DNA from: Methylotenera sp.
GTDB lineage: Bacteria; Pseudomonadota; Gammaproteobacteria; Burkholderiales; Methylophilaceae
Reading direction: 5' to 3'
NCBI GenBank assembly: GCA_027310735.1
Contig: DAIDAH010000112.1
Location: forward strand, 1-9,021
Length of the DNA stretch: 9,021 bases
Shown: piece by piece, positions 1 through 5,947 of the stretch
Numbering within the stretch: the first letter of the stretch is position 1
Layout of the letters: each line of letters opens with the position of its first letter
The notes under the pieces: model-generated
The model's input: only the letters and a program-made list of their open reading frames with translations
What the model was told of the DNA's origin: nothing
Databases searched by the model: none
Program-made: the position numbers and the translations under genes

Positions 1-1398
1 GGCATCACTGCCAAGTATGGTATCGAAGGCCTACAGGTTGCCACGCTAATGGCAGGCATTATGCTGATGCTGATGGGATTAACTAAGTTAGGCGGCGTAA
101 TCAAGTTCATTCCAGACCCTGTGATTGTCGGGTTTACCAGTGGCATTGGCATTATTATCTGGGTAGGTCAATGGAAAGATTTTTTTGGACTATCCCCCGA
201 AGCTGGCGCTAAACATTTTCATGAAAAATTCTGGCATTTAATACAGGCATTTCCTAGCTTTCAAATTGAAACCACCTCACTTGGTTTACTAACGCTAGCA
301 ACACTTTTACTGTCATCACGTATCTTCAAACGGGTACCGGCACCGTTAGTCGCGATGGTGTTGGCAACAGTAGTGCAATGGATATTTCATTTTGATAATG
401 TTGCTACAATCGGTAGTGCATTCGGTGGAATTCCTCAGCGTCTACCCCACTTTGAAGCGCCTTCAGTCACATTTTCAGAGGTATTACAGTTAATTGGCCC
501 AGCATTTACCATTGCACTTTTGGGTGCTATTGAGTCATTGCTATCGGCGGTAGTAGCCGATGGCATGACAGGTACAAAACATGACTCTAATCAGGAGTTG
601 GTTGGTCAAGGTATCGCCAATATATTCTCACCTCTATTTGGCGGCTTTGCCTCTACTGGCGCTATTGCCCGTACCGCCACCAGCATCCGCAATGGCGGTA
701 CCAGCCCACTAGCTGGCATCACCCATGTTGTTACACTAATAGTAATTGTATTAGTGCTGGCGCCATTAGCCTCCAGCATTCCATTATGCGCACTATCCGC
801 TATATTATTTGTAGTCGCTTATAACATGAGCGAACTACATCGGTTTGCTCATATGATACGCACCGCGCCAAAGCCCGATATTGCAGTTTTACTAATCACA
901 TTTCTGCTGACAGTTTTTGGCGACCTAGTCATTGCAGTCAATATCGGCGTACTGCTGGCTTGCCTGCTCTTCATGAAGCGCATGTCAGATGCCGTCAGCA
1001 TTCAACAGCAATCTCATGAAGATTTAACAATTGAAGTCGACTCCATAGACTTCAAACTACCTCCGAAAACAGTAGTCTTTTCTATGGAGGGTCCATTATT
1101 CTTTGGTGCCGCTCAACATTTGGAAAGTGCACTGGAAAGCGTACATGGGCATGCCGATGTCTTAGTACTTCGCTTAGGCAAAGTGCCGTTCATCGATGCG
1201 ACGGGCACCCAGTCTTTCTGGGATTTACTGGATAACTGCAAACGCAACAAGACCCGGCTAGTATTATGTGAGACGCGACCTAACGTGCTTAGAAAATTAA
1301 ACTTGGCTGGCTTACTTGGACAAATTGGCAAGGAAAATGTACTTGAAAGCATCAAGCAACTGCGCCAGCAAGAATTAAAGGTAACTAATGACAAATAA
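1..1398 (+). CDS. SulP-family anion transporter with C-terminal STAS domain (5' partial)
   Basis: Inner-membrane SulP/SLC26-type transporter, a family that moves sulfate, bicarbonate or dicarboxylates by proton or sodium coupling; the substrate here cannot be read from sequence. The frame is open from base 1, so the ATG at 49 is internal and roughly 100 N-terminal residues are missing compared with usual members. In the 465 visible residues, SulP signatures include GFTSGIGIII (about 44-53), ESLLSAVVADGMTG (about 178-191), HDSNQELVGQG (about 194-204) and GAIARTATSIRNGG (about 220-233), followed by several hydrophobic segments up to about 325. The STAS domain occupies about 356-453 and carries DATG at about 399-402, where anti-sigma-antagonist proteins have their DxSG-type phosphorylation loop; Thr replaces Ser here. 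The stop codon lies inside the start of the next gene, suggesting translational coupling. Family assignment is firm; substrate is unknown. Confidence 0.93.
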   Translation, partial: GITAKYGIEGLQVATLMAGIMLMLMGLTKLGGVIKFIPDPVIVGFTSGIGIIIWVGQWKDFFGLSPEAGAKHFHEKFWHLIQAFPSFQIETTSLGLLTLATLLLSSRIFKRVPAPLVAMVLATVVQWIFHFDNVATIGSAFGGIPQRLPHFEAPSVTFSEVLQLIGPAFTIALLGAIESLLSAVVADGMTGTKHDSNQELVGQGIANIFSPLFGGFASTGAIARTATSIRNGGTSPLAGITHVVTLIVIVLVLAPLASSIPLCALSAILFVVAYNMSELHRFAHMIRTAPKPDIAVLLITFLLTVFGDLVIAVNIGVLLACLLFMKRMSDAVSIQQQSHEDLTIEVDSIDFKLPPKTVVFSMEGPLFFGAAQHLESALESVHGHADVLVLRLGKVPFIDATGTQSFWDLLDNCKRNKTRLVLCETRPNVLRKLNLAGLLGQIGKENVLESIKQLRQQELKVTNDK

Positions 1399-1723
1399 TG
1401 CTTTAGTCATTCAGGACAATCACACTCAGTCATTCGATGCCAATACATTCATGACTGCGAGAAACTTGGTTGCCAAATATTGTAGCACTGGGTCAAGTGC
1501 TATATCCGCAATAAAATCGGAACAATACAGATGTATCATCGTGTCGATGGACATGAATAATGAAGACCCGATAGAGATTATTCGGGCGCTGCGTCATACC
1601 GAACATGACCTCAGCTTGCCAGCCAACCAAATATTAGTTGCAAGCACGTCTCATCAACCTACACATGAAGAAATATTAAAACTTAATATTAGTGGTCAGA
1701 TTCTTTCACACAGTGTGGCCTAG
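1388..1723 (+). CDS. Small stand-alone protein resembling a degenerate response-regulator receiver domain
   Basis: 111 residues, no signal peptide or membrane segment, so probably cytoplasmic. The layout follows a receiver (REC) fold. It opens with a strand ending in an acidic pair position (ALVIQDN, 5-11, where LVVDDN is usual). A helix with SSAISAIKSEQYRCIIVSMDM follows, in which Asp55 sits at the phospho-acceptor position. EIIRALR (63-69) matches the following helix, and ILVASTS (82-88) matches the Thr/Ser strand. The conserved Lys near the C-terminus is missing (GQILSHS, 103-109), and only one of the two N-terminal acidic residues is kept. Phosphorylation chemistry may therefore be impaired. 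The start at 1388 has an AAAGG Shine-Dalgarno 6 nt upstream and overlaps the transporter gene by 11 nt, so it is probably co-translated with it. An adjustable partner of the transporter or its STAS domain is possible but is inference. Confidence 0.7.
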   Translation: MTNNALVIQDNHTQSFDANTFMTARNLVAKYCSTGSSAISAIKSEQYRCIIVSMDMNNEDPIEIIRALRHTEHDLSLPANQILVASTSHQPTHEEILKLNISGQILSHSVA

Positions 1724-1811
1724 CGCCTATCAATAAAAATGGTTCTGCTGTATAAATAGTGAATAAAATACAGTTATATCCAATAACAATATCAGTTAAA
1801 GGGAGTCTTAA

Positions 1812-2360
1812 ATGAACTTCAAAAACACTACCCATCGCTATGGCGCCTTATCCATAGGGTTACATTGGCTAATGTTACTCTTGCTGATCGCCGTATATGC
1901 CACAATCAACCTTCGTGAGCTTTACCCAAAAGGGAGCGATTTGCGTGAGGCGCTAAAGGTTTGGCACTTCATGCTAGGACTGTCTATTTTTGCACTAGTC
2001 AGCTTACGCATTTACGCACGGTTAACCGCCCCAACACCTCAAATTACGCCCACGCCTGCACACTGGCAGGATCTATCAGCAAAACTGATGCATCTTGCAC
2101 TTTATATATTTATGATTGGTATGCCACTACTTGGCTGGCTGCTCCTCAGTGCGGCTGGAAAACCAATCCCATTTTTCGGCTTAGATCTGCCTGCGCTGGT
2201 CAATAAAAATAAAGAACTCGCAGATTTGTTCAAAGAAATACATGAAACAGTAGGCACGGCTGGATACTATATTATAGGCATTCATGCAGCGGCTGCACTG
2301 TATCATCACTACGTTCTAAAGGATGACACGCTAGTAAGAATACTACCAGAACATCACTGA
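1812..2360 (+). CDS. Cytochrome b561 family membrane protein (CybB/YodB type)
   Basis: Complete 182-residue integral membrane protein expected to bind two b hemes and pass electrons between the quinone pool and a periplasmic donor or acceptor. Escherichia coli CybB of this family is a superoxide:ubiquinone oxidoreductase; whether this copy has that activity is not shown. Four hydrophobic segments are visible at about 14-34, 50-70, 88-112 and 145-168. Likely heme ligands are His18 (in HW), His52 (VWH), His144 (EIHE) and His158 (GIHAA); the last pair is 14 residues apart within one helix, as in the family. The N-terminal HRYGxLSIGLHW pattern is typical. GGGAG at 1801-1805 lies 6 nt before the ATG and fixes the start. 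It is preceded by an 88-nt gap after the receiver-like gene and probably has its own promoter, although I see no strong one. Confidence 0.93.
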   Translation: MNFKNTTHRYGALSIGLHWLMLLLLIAVYATINLRELYPKGSDLREALKVWHFMLGLSIFALVSLRIYARLTAPTPQITPTPAHWQDLSAKLMHLALYIFMIGMPLLGWLLLSAAGKPIPFFGLDLPALVNKNKELADLFKEIHETVGTAGYYIIGIHAAAALYHHYVLKDDTLVRILPEHH

Positions 2361-2390
2361 TCAATTTCCATACAAAATTAATCAGTGATG
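2352..2390. terminator. Long hairpin at the end of the cytochrome b561 gene
   Basis: CATCACTGAT (2352-2361) is perfectly complemented by ATCAGTGATG (2381-2390). Past a single C/A mismatch (2362 with 2380) the stem continues for 5 more pairs (2363-2367 with 2375-2379), leaving a 7-nt loop. The left arm includes the cytochrome stop codon. No good T tract follows on either strand, so this may be a transcript-end or 3'-stability structure rather than a strong intrinsic terminator. On the minus-strand transcript the mismatch becomes a G-U pair. Confidence 0.55.
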
Positions 2391-2426
2391 CCAACTCGAT
2401 TATTATTAGCCACTAACTTTAAGACC

Positions 2427-2457
2427 AATCAAGAACGATATTGAATCGCTCTTGATT
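2427..2457. terminator. Hairpin between convergent genes, probable terminator for the diguanylate cyclase
   Basis: Two 13-nt arms (2427-2439 and 2445-2457) pair at 12 of 13 positions around a 5-nt loop. It lies 12 nt beyond the stop of the minus-strand cyclase gene. The sole mismatch (A2435 with C2449) becomes a U-G wobble on the minus strand, so the stem is uninterrupted on the cyclase transcript. The run of U after it is weak on both strands. Its place between convergent genes supports a bidirectional terminator. Confidence 0.6.
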
Positions 2458-2469
2458 TCTAACATATCA

Positions 2470-3537
2470 TCAAAAAAGATCAATAGACCCAGAAGGCGTC
2501 TCTTTTAAAACACCTTGTTTTACCAGTGTGCCGTAGTGAAAAATACGGTTGCGTCCAGCGTCTTTAGCTGCATATAACGAACTATCCGCGCGATTAATAA
2601 CTTCCTGCGGCAACACTCCCGGATCAGCATTACTAAAACCGCCACTAATTGTAATATGCCCCACCTGAGGAAATTGGAATTGCTCTATTTTCACTCGCGC
2701 ACGTTCAAAAGCTTGTATTGCGGAGTCAAGGTCATTAGCAGCAATAATGGCAATAAACTCCTCACCGCCATAGCGGTAAAGTAAATCTGATTGGCGAAGC
2801 GAGGACTGCAACAAACGAGTGACCATGATTAAAATTTCATCACCGATCACGTGACCATAAGTATCATTAATATTTTTAAAGTGATCAATATCCAGCACCC
2901 CTAACCAATAAGTATCCGGGGTGTTGATACGCTTGGTATTTTCTTCAATAGACTCATGCAGACGAGCAGATAACAAATTCCACAATCGGTCGAGGTTAAT
3001 TTCCAAAGAATAGCGGTTTAGTAATCCTGTTAGTTGATCGCGTTGACTGGTATCTAGCAGATCAAAGTAATTGGTAAACACTTCAAGCACACCATGCACA
3101 ATGGCATCTTCAACAGGGGTAACTTCTCTATCTCGCTGGAATAAGAAGTAGCCGACCAGCTCACTATTGCCATAAATGGGATAACAAATATGCAAGTCGC
3201 TACCAACTTTACGACTGCAGGACTTTCCAAGCAGACGAACACTCTCAAATAAATTACGTTCTGTATCTGTAACTTCTTGACCAACTGCAACTTCTTCAAT
3301 GTTATCTATAATCCGTTTTACACCCTCTTTTTGTTCAACCTTACGCGAGTGGTACAGGGCGCGTGCAATTCCACCATTGTCATCAAGTCGATAGAATGAG
3401 GTTTCAAGAACGCCAAGTAGTGGGCCTAGTGTGCGTAAGAGGCTTTGTTCTACCAAATAGGTATCTCGAATAGCCGTCATCGCGCCTAGTTTTTTTAATA
3501 CCGACGGCAGACCTGAGTCTGTACGCGGGTTGCTCAT
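2470..3537 (-). CDS. Diguanylate cyclase with N-terminal GAF-like sensor domain
   Basis: 355-residue soluble protein expected to make cyclic di-GMP from two GTP. The C-terminal half is a complete GGDEF domain: DQLTGLLNR (167-175), the metal-binding DIDHFKNIND region (216-225), GDE (232-234), the active-site loop GGEEF (257-261) and ISGGFS (297-302). The RxxD inhibitory site is intact (RQSD, 248-251), five residues before GGEEF, so product feedback inhibition is expected. Residues about 20-160 look like a GAF-type ligand-sensing fold (SFYRLDD near 47-53, CYPIYGNSELVGYFLFQRD near 118-135), but the ligand cannot be inferred. There are no membrane segments. The start is supported by AAGGA (3546-3550 on this strand) 8 nt upstream. 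The gene is transcribed away from the efflux locus and converges on the cytochrome gene. No EAL or HD-GYP phosphodiesterase is nearby. Confidence 0.95.
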   Translation of the reverse strand: MSNPRTDSGLPSVLKKLGAMTAIRDTYLVEQSLLRTLGPLLGVLETSFYRLDDNGGIARALYHSRKVEQKEGVKRIIDNIEEVAVGQEVTDTERNLFESVRLLGKSCSRKVGSDLHICYPIYGNSELVGYFLFQRDREVTPVEDAIVHGVLEVFTNYFDLLDTSQRDQLTGLLNRYSLEINLDRLWNLLSARLHESIEENTKRINTPDTYWLGVLDIDHFKNINDTYGHVIGDEILIMVTRLLQSSLRQSDLLYRYGGEEFIAIIAANDLDSAIQAFERARVKIEQFQFPQVGHITISGGFSNADPGVLPQEVINRADSSLYAAKDAGRNRIFHYGTLVKQGVLKETPSGSIDLF

Positions 3538-3577
3538 GTGAATATTCCTTTTCTTTATTATGATTGAATGCTGTAAG

Positions 3578-3591
3578 CCTCTATCCAGAGG
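3578..3591. repeat. Short inverted repeat in the cyclase upstream region
   Basis: CCTCT (3578-3582) and AGAGG (3587-3591) form a 5-bp stem with a 4-nt loop, about 40 nt upstream of the cyclase start. It could be a small 5'-leader hairpin or an operator half-pair. It is short enough to arise by chance. Confidence 0.25.
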
Positions 3592-3781
3592 TCAATAAAT
3601 TCTCTACAAAAAGCGATGTCTTCCAATGTAGTTTTACTATGCAATTTCTTAAAAAAACACGTCTACCGACAGCACGATAAGAATTAATTACTTAAGTAGC
3701 TCAACTCTATCAAAATAACTTAAACAAAGTAACTTAAAACTTTTTCATGGTTGTTACACACATATTTTATATACTTAACCG

Positions 3782-3811
3782 TTGACATATAGTATGGAAC
3801 CTTATTATCAT
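3782..3811 (+). promoter_or_regulatory. Sigma-70-type promoter of marR, predicted leaderless transcript
   Basis: A perfect -35 hexamer TTGACA (3782-3787) is followed after 18 nt by TATCAT (3806-3811), which matches the -10 consensus at 5 of 6 positions. Transcription should begin around 3817-3820, only 2-5 nt before the ATG at 3822. No Shine-Dalgarno sequence precedes that ATG, which fits a leaderless message. Confidence 0.7.
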
Positions 3812-3823
3812 AATCCATACTAT
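3789..3823. promoter_or_regulatory. Inverted-repeat operator overlapping the marR promoter and start codon
   Basis: ATAGTATGGA (3789-3798) is perfectly inverted as TCCATACTAT (3814-3823) across a 15-nt spacer. The left arm fills the -35/-10 spacer and the right arm covers the predicted transcription start and the first bases of the ATG, so the -10 box is enclosed between them. Each arm is also part of a small palindrome of its own: CATA-tag-TATG (3786-3796) and CATA-c-TATG (3816-3824). The arrangement could bind one protein across both arms or two dimers. Autorepression by the adjacent MarR protein is the natural reading and is inference. Confidence 0.65.
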
Positions 3824-4325
3824 GCTACTACTTAAAGAACTACCAACCTCAGCCTCTTTGCAAAAGCTAGTCACGAGATACCCTGATGCAAACATCAACG
3901 CCATTTGGGAATTCGTCAATGTGCTGCGTATTGCTTCAGATTTATCTGAAGCGCTAGACAAACTATTGGCTGAACACGGCTTACTACAAGGTCGCTGGTG
4001 GGTGCTAATACTTTTATTACGTGAGGATGATTTAACTTCTTCACCTTCTGTATTAGCAAAAAAAGCGGGGGTAACCAAAGCAACGATGACAGGTTTTATT
4101 GATGGTTTACAGCGCGAAGGTCTTGTAAGCAGACTGATGCATGATAATGACCGACGCATGCTACAGATTAAGTTAACGCCAGCTGGTCAACAAAAACTGG
4201 ATGAAGTTGTACCAGATTACTACCGAAAAGTTGAGGCATTGATGTCTATTCTGACTAAAGAACAACGTGAATCTTTAGTCAGCAATATGAGAATATTGGG
4301 CTCAAATTTGAATGCCATGAAGTAG
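3822..4325 (+). CDS. MarR-family transcriptional regulator
   Basis: 167-residue winged-helix regulator that probably represses the efflux genes downstream and itself, and is released by a phenolic or other small aromatic ligand as in many MarR proteins; the ligand is inferred. The dimerisation helices are at about 25-55 and 130-165. The core helix-turn-helix is about 74-96 (SPSVLAKKAGVTKATMTGFIDGL). The wing follows at about 103-117, with the family DxR pattern in DNDRR (108-112), then LTPAGQQKLDEV. No Shine-Dalgarno precedes the ATG and no other in-frame ATG precedes the helix-turn-helix; the promoter position argues for leaderless translation from 3822. A TTG near 3858 would be an alternative start. 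A MarR gene beside a FUSC/DUF1656/HlyD set recalls E. coli slyA next to ydhIJK. The 116-nt gap to the next gene has no clear terminator. Confidence 0.92.
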   Translation: MLLLKELPTSASLQKLVTRYPDANINAIWEFVNVLRIASDLSEALDKLLAEHGLLQGRWWVLILLLREDDLTSSPSVLAKKAGVTKATMTGFIDGLQREGLVSRLMHDNDRRMLQIKLTPAGQQKLDEVVPDYYRKVEALMSILTKEQRESLVSNMRILGSNLNAMK

Positions 4326-4392
4326 CACTTCAAAAAATTTATTTTTTTACACATATTGTTAGGTTCCAAACTTTTTCTTCATAAAGCCTACT

Positions 4393-4420
4393 CTGATGAG
4401 CTTTCTAACATCTATATACT
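4393..4420 (+). promoter_or_regulatory. Weak candidate promoter in front of the efflux outer-membrane gene
   Basis: TATACT (4415-4420) matches the -10 consensus at 5 of 6 positions. The best -35 at suitable spacing (CTGATG, 4393-4398, spacer 16 nt) matches only 3 of 6. The marR-type inverted repeat is not repeated here. Readthrough from the marR promoter is an equally good explanation for expression of the pump genes. Confidence 0.25.
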
Positions 4421-4441
4421 TTCTGCAAAACCGCATCAATC

Positions 4442-5947
4442 ATGAATTATCATCAGTTTAAGGCTTTAACCTGTACGGCCTTGATAGTGCTACTTCTGCC
4501 TAGCTGCGTAAACATGTCCGGTATAGTCGCCAGTTCTCAGCAAAAAGATGCGAATACACTGCGAGCTGGAAAGGTGATTTCAACTGCACAACATGATATG
4601 TTATGGCCAAACGAAACATGGTGGAAGGCTTATCACGACACACAGCTGGATGCACTCATCAGCCAAACTATCACTGGTAACCCGAATTTACGCGTGGCTC
4701 AGGCACGTGTAACCTTATCTCAAGCATATACAGATAGTATGCACGCTGAAATGCAGCCCAATATAGGCGCAGATGCATCAACAGGCCGAGAACGTTTTAC
4801 CGAAAGACAATTTATTCCCCCACCTTGGGCAGGACATTCCGACTGGAACAACAAGGCTACTGTATCACTGGCTTACGACCTTGATCTATGGGGACGCAAG
4901 CAAAACCAGTGGAAGGGTTATATTGCAGAAACGGCAGCCAGTGCCGCTGAAGTTCAGCAAGTCAAGCTAACACTGGTCACAGCAGTTGTACGCAACTACA
5001 TTAGGCTATCAAACGAGTATGCCTTACGCGACATTGCGCAAGAGAGACTTCAACTGAGTCAGCAAAGACTATCTATCGCACGTCATAGCTTAGCTGCTGG
5101 GCTAGGCACAGAAATGGCGGTAGCCGAAGCTGAAATACCGTTACCCATGATCCGTGCGCAAATCGAAAGTATAGATCAGTATATTGCCTTAACCAAAAAC
5201 CAACTGGCGGCTTTGTCTGGCCAAGGACCTGGTGCTGGCGACGAAATAAAACGACCATCAATCTCACTGAACGCTACCGTAGGTTTACCAGATCAACTGC
5301 CAGCCAACCTCATTGGTCGCCGCCCGGATGTACTGGTTAATCGCTGGCGCATTGAAGCAACATCTAAGAATATTGATAGCGCAAAGGCAGACTTTTACCC
5401 AAACATTAATCTACTTGCATTCATTGGATTTCAAGCACTGGGTTTTGGTCAGTTCATCAGCAACTCAGCCATGATAGGTGCAGTTGGGCCCGCAATTTCA
5501 CTACCGATCTTCGATGGTGGTAGACGGCGAGGTAACCTTTCTGCCAAAACGGCAGAATATGATATTGCTGTAGAAAACTATAATGCCACGCTGGTAAATG
5601 CCTTGCAGAATGTCAGCGATCAACTCGTGATACTGCAATCTAACGTCAAACAACGCAAAGAGGTTGAAGCTGCCCTTACACTAGCTACAAAGTCATGTGC
5701 TCTGGCACAAATCAGCTATCAGGCTGGCCTAGACAATTACCAGCATGTGCTGGACGTAAAAACCGCATTACTCACACAGCAGGAAGCAATGACGCAGTTA
5801 CAAGCAGAATGGCTGGATGCTTATGCCGGGCTAATGCAAGCGCTGGGCGGTGGCGAATTTGACGAACAGGCTATGGATAAGTTTTCAGAGAGTATAAAAA
5901 AGATGCAAGCTAAATCAGATCAACCTGTAACTGGAAAAAACCAATAG
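4442..5947 (+). CDS. NodT-family RND/MFS-type efflux outer-membrane lipoprotein
   Basis: 501-residue outer-membrane channel of the TolC-like OEP/NodT family, forming the exit duct of a tripartite efflux pump. The N-terminus is a lipoprotein signal: hydrophobic stretch 8-20 and lipobox LPSC with the lipidated Cys22. Family motifs include WWKAYHDTQLDALI (60-73) with NPNLRVAQARV (80-90), LAYDLDLWGRK (143-153), LIGRRPDVL (290-298) and SLPIFDGGRRRG (353-364), which mark the two OEP repeats. Length is normal for the family. The ATG at 4442 has no recognisable Shine-Dalgarno, but the signal peptide begins correctly there, so the start is well supported. The stop codon overlaps the start of the pump gene by 1 nt (TAGTG). 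In E. coli aaeXAB and ydhIJK no outer-membrane gene is included; here the channel is encoded with its pump. Confidence 0.95.
   Translation: MNYHQFKALTCTALIVLLLPSCVNMSGIVASSQQKDANTLRAGKVISTAQHDMLWPNETWWKAYHDTQLDALISQTITGNPNLRVAQARVTLSQAYTDSMHAEMQPNIGADASTGRERFTERQFIPPPWAGHSDWNNKATVSLAYDLDLWGRKQNQWKGYIAETAASAAEVQQVKLTLVTAVVRNYIRLSNEYALRDIAQERLQLSQQRLSIARHSLAAGLGTEMAVAEAEIPLPMIRAQIESIDQYIALTKNQLAALSGQGPGAGDEIKRPSISLNATVGLPDQLPANLIGRRPDVLVNRWRIEATSKNIDSAKADFYPNINLLAFIGFQALGFGQFISNSAMIGAVGPAISLPIFDGGRRRGNLSAKTAEYDIAVENYNATLVNALQNVSDQLVILQSNVKQRKEVEAALTLATKSCALAQISYQAGLDNYQHVLDVKTALLTQQEAMTQLQAEWLDAYAGLMQALGGGEFDEQAMDKFSESIKKMQAKSDQPVTGKNQ

Larger units (their letters stand above)
3690..3835 (+). 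repeat. Cluster of five ACTTAA repeats upstream of and into marR
   Basis: The word ACTTAA occurs at 3690, 3718, 3732, 3773 and 3830 (first base), all in the same orientation. The first copy is part of the 8-bp palindrome ACTTAAGT (3690-3697). Copies two and three sit in a longer direct repeat, TAACTTAAA (3716-3724 and 3730-3738), with a 14-bp period, and the gap from copy one to copy two is 28 bp. The rest of the 284-bp divergent region 3538-3821 is AT-rich and holds the marR promoter, the short inverted repeat near 3578 and nothing else I recognise. The cluster may be binding sites for an unidentified regulator, or chance in AT-rich DNA. Confidence 0.4.

Noticed and set aside
49..51. ATG at 49 as the start of the SulP transporter
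   Set aside because: The frame is open back to base 1 with in-family residues, and the gene would lack its first membrane segments; the true start is upstream of the window.
1748..1773. CTGTAT and ATACAG in inverted orientation before the cytochrome gene, resembling a LexA box
   Set aside because: The arms are separated by 14 nt, whereas LexA sites need a 16-bp compact palindrome. I keep no regulatory claim; it may be chance in AT-rich DNA.
3538..3821. A cyclic di-GMP riboswitch in the cyclase leader or a small RNA in the divergent region
   Set aside because: I see no conserved aptamer elements or long stems apart from a 5-bp hairpin; the region is better explained by promoters and operator sites.
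3767..4159. A 130-codon minus-strand frame opposite marR
   Set aside because: It is antisense to a convincing winged-helix protein, rich in Ser, Arg and Cys without any motif, and would cover the marR promoter.
4331..4348. AAAAAATTTATTTTTTT after marR as an intrinsic terminator
   Set aside because: It is a pure A/T stretch with no GC-containing stem before the T run, so it does not make a stable terminator hairpin.
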